Positions 59,503 through 64,000 of a stretch of DNA of 64,000 nucleotides are shown here, piece after piece. Made by a program: the position numbers and the translations under genes. The DNA lies in contig NZ_CP054856.1 in assembly GCF_018417475.1 (NCBI RefSeq), positions 310,001 to 374,000 of the forward strand. The letters are read 5' to 3'. The first letter of the stretch is position 1, and each line of letters starts with the position of its first letter. The notes under the pieces were generated by a model that did not search any database, had not been told where the DNA came from, and saw only the letters and a list, made by a program, of their open reading frames with translations. Source of the stretch: Novosphingobium decolorationis (lineage in GTDB: Bacteria; Pseudomonadota; Alphaproteobacteria; Sphingomonadales; Sphingomonadaceae).

Positions 59503-60360
59503 TTGCTCACGATTGAGATTGCGGCCTCGGATGGTCAGGGCGATGTCAACGAGGACTGCGTCGGCCACTGCGGCGCGGCGGCCTGGGTCATCGACGGCGC
59601 AACAGGTGTGGGAGGTCGCCTGACCGACGCGCCCAGTGATGCCGCCTGGCTGGCGAGAACGGCGAATGACCTTCTTGCTCAGATACTGGTGCGAGACCCG
59701 CAGATCCCGACGGTCGAATTGATCCGCGAGGTGACGGCGGGCTGCGCGGAGCGGTTGGACGGCATCGCGACACGCTTGCCCGCGGCGGCGCACGAACTTC
59801 CTTCGGCGGCCTTCGCAATGGTTCGGGTCAACGGGGACGAGGCTGAGTTGACGACGCTTGCCGACTGCCGAATTGTCGCGGAAGCGCGCGACGGCGAGGC
59901 GGCTCTGTTCGGGAGTTCGCCGCTGGATGCGCGCGGAGCGGAGTTGGTCGAGGAAATTCGAAGCTACCTTGATGTGGATCCCGAAATGTCGTCCGATGAA
60001 CTTGGCCGACGGCTCCTGCCCGGGTTGCAGGCCATGCGGAGCATGATGAACCGGGATGAGGGCTACTGGGTGCTGGGCACCAGCCCGGAAGCCGCCGATC
60101 ACCTTTGGCAGATGCGAATCCCTCTCTCGCCAGGTGCGCGATTTGCCATCGCGAGTGACGGATTTCTGCGCCTGATCGAGATGTTCGGCGAGGCGGATCC
60201 AGCAGACCATCTCGCCATTTGCGATGTTCGGGGCTGGACGGATTGGCTGAGCCGGCTGCGGTCACTCGAACGTGCACCGGGAAGTCGTGGCCGGTTTCCG
60301 CGCGTCAAGATTCATGACGATGCGAGCTTGCTTGTATGCCGCTGGGAAGGGGATTTCTGA
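59503..60360 (+). CDS. PP2C-type protein phosphatase coupled to anmK
   Basis: A 285-residue PPM/PP2C domain protein. The metal-binding acidic residues are kept: Asp18 in GDVNED, Asp31 in WVIDGATG, Asp219 in FAIASDGF and the Asp pair 272-273 in HDDASLLV. A conserved strand region SAAFAMVRVNGDEAEL and LADCRIV correspond to the T-x-x and GDSR sections. It lacks extra domains or a signal peptide. The start is a TTG at 59503 with GAAGGAG at 59488-59494, eight bases away; an upstream ATG lies before the predicted promoter. The stop overlaps the anmK start (ATGA). Target unknown; control of sugar use by dephosphorylation is an inference. Confidence 0.8.
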   Translation: MLTIEIAASDGQGDVNEDCVGHCGAAAWVIDGATGVGGRLTDAPSDAAWLARTANDLLAQILVRDPQIPTVELIREVTAGCAERLDGIATRLPAAAHELPSAAFAMVRVNGDEAELTTLADCRIVAEARDGEAALFGSSPLDARGAELVEEIRSYLDVDPEMSSDELGRRLLPGLQAMRSMMNRDEGYWVLGTSPEAADHLWQMRIPLSPGARFAIASDGFLRLIEMFGEADPADHLAICDVRGWTDWLSRLRSLERAPGSRGRFPRVKIHDDASLLVCRWEGDF

Positions 60361-61463
60361 TGCGGGTCATGGGCTTCATGAGCGGCACGTCTTTGGATGG
60401 AGTTGACGTCGCAATCATCGAAACGGACGGCCGAGATGACGTGGTGCAGGGGGCGACCGGCTTCGCGGCGTTTTCGGATGGAGAGCGCGCCATTCTTGCG
60501 CGAGCGACACGCGACGCCCTGGCCTGGAATGGCTATGGCGACCAGCCCGCCAGCCTTGCGGGTGCCGCTGGCGTGATCGAGGCGGCGCACGTTTTGGCGG
60601 GGCGCGACCTGCTCAGCCGTTGCGGGCCGGTCGATCTCATTGGCTTTCATGGTCAGACCGTGCTGCATCGTCCCGAACGGGGACTGACTTTGCAGATCGG
60701 AGACCCGCAAGTCGTCGCCGATGGACTGGGCGTGCCGGTGGTTGCCCAGATGCGCCAGGATGATCTGCAGGCCGGTGGGCAGGGCGCACCGCTGGTTCCG
60801 GCCTACCATGCGGCGCTGGCCCGAAGTCTCGGGTGCCTTGGCCCCGTGGCGTTCCTCAACATCGGCGGTGTGGCGAACCTGACCTGGATCGGGCGCGATG
60901 GCGCACTGGTGGCATTCGATACCGGGCCGGGAAATGGTCTTATTGATGAGGTGGTGCAGGCACGCGGCGTCGGTCGTTACGACGATGGCGGGCGTCTGGC
61001 CCGTGCGGGGCAGGTCGATCAGGAGCGTCTCGCGAAGCTACTGGAGCATCCCTATTTCCGAGGCAGAGGGGCGCGGTCGCTGGACCGATATGACTTTGCG
61101 CTGGACTGGGCGGAAGGGCGCAAGCTGGAAGATGTGGTGGCAACCTTGACGGCTTTTACGGCTGAAGCGGTGGGCCTTGCACTCGATCATCTCCCCGACG
61201 CCCCCGATATATGGGTTTTATGCGGGGGAGGGGCGCATAACCCCGCTATGGTCGATGCGCTGCGCCAGCGTCTTGGGGCGTGTCGCCTTGCCAGCGATCT
61301 CGGCCTTCGTGGCGACTACATCGAGGCCGAGGCCATGGCCTATCTGGCCGCGCGCAGTCTGGCAGGATTGCCGCTGACCTGGCCGGAGACGACTGGCGTG
61401 CGCACAGCGTCGACGGGCGGACGGCTCTGGCAGCCGGCGGGGGTGGCGCATACCCTTGGCTGA
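60360..61463 (+). CDS. anmK: Anhydro-N-acetylmuramic acid kinase
   Basis: A 367-residue kinase that opens and phosphorylates 1,6-anhydroMurNAc to MurNAc-6-phosphate in peptidoglycan recycling. The N-terminus MRVMGFMSGTSLDGVDVAI is diagnostic. The sugar-binding region GFHGQTVLHRP, LQIGDPQVVADGLGVPVV, the QGAPLVPAYHA catalytic section, FDTGPGNGLIDE and the adenosine motif VLCGGGAHNPAMVD are in place. ATG 60360 overlaps the PP2C stop by one base of its codon (ATGA). It is divergent from the nag operon. MurQ, needed next, is not in the window. Confidence 0.95.
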   Translation: MRVMGFMSGTSLDGVDVAIIETDGRDDVVQGATGFAAFSDGERAILARATRDALAWNGYGDQPASLAGAAGVIEAAHVLAGRDLLSRCGPVDLIGFHGQTVLHRPERGLTLQIGDPQVVADGLGVPVVAQMRQDDLQAGGQGAPLVPAYHAALARSLGCLGPVAFLNIGGVANLTWIGRDGALVAFDTGPGNGLIDEVVQARGVGRYDDGGRLARAGQVDQERLAKLLEHPYFRGRGARSLDRYDFALDWAEGRKLEDVVATLTAFTAEAVGLALDHLPDAPDIWVLCGGGAHNPAMVDALRQRLGACRLASDLGLRGDYIEAEAMAYLAARSLAGLPLTWPETTGVRTASTGGRLWQPAGVAHTLG

Positions 61464-61505
61464 TGCCCCGTCTGTTGGGTGCCGGGCTGCTGCGACACTG
61501 TAAAT

Positions 61506-61523
61506 AGTACCAGTGAAATACCA
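61506..61523 (-). promoter_or_regulatory. TGGTATT direct repeat upstream of the TonB receptor
   Basis: On the minus strand TGGTATT-TCAC-TGGTACT, the same 11-base period as the site at 59421-59438. It lies 120 bases before the receptor gene. It suggests that the receptor belongs to the same regulon as the nag operon. No clear -35/-10 pair was assigned. Confidence 0.5.
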
Positions 61524-61642
61524 ATGTTTGCATGTATGAAACAGGTATGCCATGCTCTCCATCGCATCCGGATGTGCTCGCATCGCCGATTCCCTGGCGG
61601 GGCAAGCCGGGTTCAGGGATAGAGAATAAGGGGAAAATCATA

Positions 61643-64000
61643 ATGATTAAGTCACCACGGCACGCGGTTGCGTGGACCGCGCTCGCTGTCGCGCTTGCGT
61701 CTGCCCCCACGGCGGTTTTCGCGCAGGCTGAGGATGCCACTTCTTCCGACAACGCTGGCGGACAAGGCAATGACATCATCGTCACGGGCACGCGCATTTC
61801 CGTGCCCGGTCTTGTTTCGAGCAGCCCGGTTTCGACCACTGACCAGGAGCAGATCAAGCTTCAGTCGGCCCTGACCATCGAGGATTTCTCGACCAAGGTC
61901 CCCCAGCTTTCCGGCGGTGCTCGTCAGGGCTCGCAGGGAAGTGATGCCTTTGGCGCGCATGTCCTCGAACTGCGCAACTTCGGTCAGAGCCGCACGCTCG
62001 TCCTGATCGACGGCACCCGCGCGACGCCGTTCAGCTTCCGCAACTCGATTGATGCGAACTCGATCCCCGCCTCGCTGATCAAGCGCGTCGACGTGCTGAC
62101 AGGCGGTGCAGCCGCCGTCTATGGTGCTGATGCCGTGGCGGGCGTCGTCAATTTCGTGCTCGACGACGAATTCGAAGGTGTGAAGGGCACCGCGACCACG
62201 CGTCTTTCGCAGCATGGCGGCGCGCAATACGGCGGTGCTCTAACTCTCGGAACCGGGGTAGGTGATCGCGGGCACATCGTCCTTGCGATGGACTACACGC
62301 AGCGCGACATGATCCGCGCGGGCGACCGTGACTGGGCCGAGACGCCGGGAACGACGATCCCCAGCCTCGGCGGCACATACACCGATGTCGCGAGTGGGAA
62401 CACCTTTGGGTACACCGACGCCGGGGCGTTCACGACCTCCCCTTCGGCAACCTCCAACATTAGCGCGCGCTATCCGCTCGTTTCGGGGCTCAAGCGTTTC
62501 AACGCAACCGCGCTCTACAAATACGAGATCACGCCGGACATCGAAGTCTATGGCCGTGTCATGTACACCAACGTCCGCTCGACCGAGACGGGCACCGTCG
62601 GCGCCACGCCGGTTGCGCTGAACGAGACGGTCTCGATCCTGGAATCCAATCCCTATCTCACCGACGAAATTCACAATCAGTTGACCTTCGTCGACGGGGC
62701 GGCCGCGGTGAACGTGTCGCGGTCGCTCAACCAGATCGTGATGTACCACACCGATCGCGATACCTTCCAGGCTCAGACGGGTCTGCGCGGCGGGCTGACG
62801 CCTGCGACGAACTGGAACATCTACGCGCAATACGGCCGTTCGAGCGAATCCACTGACATCACGGGTGACGGCATTCGCAACGCCTCGTCGGGTGCCTCGA
62901 TGTTCTCCACGATTGCCAACAGCACGAACATCTTTGCGCAGGATGGCTCGCTCGAGGATGCTCTGCTCAGCGACTTCAGCAGCTTCCATCGTGACCGCGA
63001 CCAGTTCGTTACGGCCGCCAACCTCAGCGGTACGCTCGACGATTTCCTGACCCTTCCGGCAGGTCCTATCGGCTTCTCGCTGGGCGTGGAATACCGCCGC
63101 GAGACCGCCAGCATCGATCAGGATTCCGCGCTGCTTAACGGCACGACCTACCGCGAAGGCGTGCAGGCGGCCTACCGTGGTTCGTTTGATGTGGCCGAGC
63201 TCTACGGCGAATTGCTCGTGCCCGTGCTGCACGACATTCCGCTGATCGAGAAGTTCGATGTGGGCGGCGCGTACCGTCTCTCGAAGTACGACAAATGGGG
63301 AACGCACGGAACCTGGAAGATCGAGGCGAACTGGAAGGTCGATTCCAACGTGCGTCTGCGCGGCACTTACCAGCGCGTTCTGCGTACGCCCAACTTCGGG
63401 GAGTTCGCGGGCGGCACCTCTTCGCTTGCGTTCAGCAGCCTCGTGACCGTCGATCGTCTGCGTCCGCGTTACGGCGGTGACCCGTGCGCCCTTGGAACCG
63501 GCGATGCTGCGCAGTGCGCGCGCTTTGGAGCGCCGGCCGCCGGTTCGGTGGATTCGACTGCAGCGGGTTACCTCACAGGCAACTACTACTATGGCGGCAA
63601 CCCCGACCTGCAGCCGGAAACCGGGCACACCAAGACCCTTGGCGCGGTGCTGACGCCGACGTTCCTGCCCGGCCTCACCGCGACGGTGGACTGGTACGAG
63701 CTGGACCTTCGCGGTGCCGTGGGCGTCATCCAGCCGATCGCTGCAATCACAAGCTGCTACATCACCGATCCGAGTGCCGGAAATCCGCTGTGCCAGCTTG
63801 TTACGCGCAACGACGACGGCTCGTTCCGCGATGCCTACGTCAACAATCAGAACCTGGGCCGTATTCTCCAGCGCGGGATCGACATCGGCGTGACCTACAC
63901 GCTCTCGCCCGATTGGATCCCGGGTGACGGCCTGCGCCTGCGTTATCAGGGCAATATTGTCACCTCCTACAAGATCCAGGCGAACGCGACCGTGGATGCG
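61643..64000 (+). CDS. TonB-dependent receptor, probably for amino sugars or muropeptides (cut by window end)
   Basis: The first 786 residues are visible and the frame is open to the last base. Signal peptide to VFAQA (about residue 29), TonB-box region GNDIIVTGTRISV, plug domain with VLIDGTRATPF and VDVLTGGAAAVYGADAVAGVVNF, then barrel strands including LRTPNFGEFAGG and GNPDLQPETGHTKTLGAVL. This is the long receptor type frequent in sphingomonads for oligosaccharides. The start ATG 61643 follows AAGGGG nine bases upstream. Linkage and the shared direct repeat suggest import of GlcNAc/MurNAc saccharides. Confidence 0.88.
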   Translation, partial: MIKSPRHAVAWTALAVALASAPTAVFAQAEDATSSDNAGGQGNDIIVTGTRISVPGLVSSSPVSTTDQEQIKLQSALTIEDFSTKVPQLSGGARQGSQGSDAFGAHVLELRNFGQSRTLVLIDGTRATPFSFRNSIDANSIPASLIKRVDVLTGGAAAVYGADAVAGVVNFVLDDEFEGVKGTATTRLSQHGGAQYGGALTLGTGVGDRGHIVLAMDYTQRDMIRAGDRDWAETPGTTIPSLGGTYTDVASGNTFGYTDAGAFTTSPSATSNISARYPLVSGLKRFNATALYKYEITPDIEVYGRVMYTNVRSTETGTVGATPVALNETVSILESNPYLTDEIHNQLTFVDGAAAVNVSRSLNQIVMYHTDRDTFQAQTGLRGGLTPATNWNIYAQYGRSSESTDITGDGIRNASSGASMFSTIANSTNIFAQDGSLEDALLSDFSSFHRDRDQFVTAANLSGTLDDFLTLPAGPIGFSLGVEYRRETASIDQDSALLNGTTYREGVQAAYRGSFDVAELYGELLVPVLHDIPLIEKFDVGGAYRLSKYDKWGTHGTWKIEANWKVDSNVRLRGTYQRVLRTPNFGEFAGGTSSLAFSSLVTVDRLRPRYGGDPCALGTGDAAQCARFGAPAAGSVDSTAAGYLTGNYYYGGNPDLQPETGHTKTLGAVLTPTFLPGLTATVDWYELDLRGAVGVIQPIAAITSCYITDPSAGNPLCQLVTRNDDGSFRDAYVNNQNLGRILQRGIDIGVTYTLSPDWIPGDGLRLRYQGNIVTSYKIQANATVDA

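Noticed and set aside
1..64000. Mobile elements, CRISPR arrays, tRNA or rRNA genes
   Set aside because: No transposase, integrase, regular spaced repeats, cloverleaf or rRNA segments were recognised in either strand. Base composition looks even across the window.

Overview
The window reads as chromosomal DNA of a GC-rich, aerobic alphaproteobacterium of the Sphingomonadales, probably Novosphingobium-like. The grounds are the gene order rph / hrcA-grpE, a PhaR-type PHA regulator, an alphaproteobacterial RpoH promoter before dnaK, several TonB-dependent receptors, and a CrbS/CrbR acetate system. I saw no tRNA, rRNA, CRISPR array, insertion sequence or prophage. The sequence is mostly tightly packed genes, with long shadow frames opposite them caused by high third-position GC.

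Layout. 1-8.4 kb is a proteostasis block: hemW (partial), rdgB and rph on the minus strand, then hrcA-grpE and dnaK-dnaJ on the plus strand, with a glycine-zipper lipoprotein, an HExxH protein and a copper chaperone between them. 8.4-22.5 kb is mixed housekeeping: a large patatin-like lipase, radA, cvpA, a NifU-like scaffold, an MHS transporter, alr, phaR, an archaeal-type proS, a DUF805 protein, an M28 peptidase and rnr. 22.5-26.7 kb holds a universal stress protein and a pyruvate dehydrogenase segment (E2, two hotdog thioesterases, E3).

26.8-38.7 kb is a short-chain fatty acid module. A minus-strand set (DcaP-like porin, MHS transporter, Pat-like acetyltransferase, prpE) diverges from acs and a LuxR-type response regulator. 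The regulator meets its SLC5-type hybrid kinase (CrbS-like) tail to tail. An S9 peptidase follows. 41-50.7 kb is a sulfur module on the minus strand: SLC13 permease, Rrf2 regulator, cysPTWA-type sulfate importer, YezD-family protein and a formylglycine-generating enzyme. Plus-strand genes beside it are an Amj-type lipid II flippase, a small membrane protein, an RBBP9-type hydrolase and a TonB receptor. A repeated dyad (CCCNA-N9-TAGG) lies in four intergenic regions here and may be the Rrf2 site.

53.5-64 kb is an amino-sugar / muropeptide salvage cluster. Minus-strand genes with four-base overlaps encode a SIS-type GlcN6P deaminase (NagB-II), NagA, a cytoplasmic GH84-type beta-N-acetylglucosaminidase, a quinone D-lactate dehydrogenase (Dld) and a BadF-type sugar kinase. 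Divergent from them are a PP2C phosphatase translationally coupled to anmK, then a TonB receptor cut by the window end. Direct-repeat TGGTATT-like sites precede both transcription units. Dld next to AnmK and NagA suggests that D-lactate released from MurNAc-6-phosphate is oxidised by the same operon. With the GH84 enzyme and the PP2C phosphatase, this is the most interesting assembly in the window.
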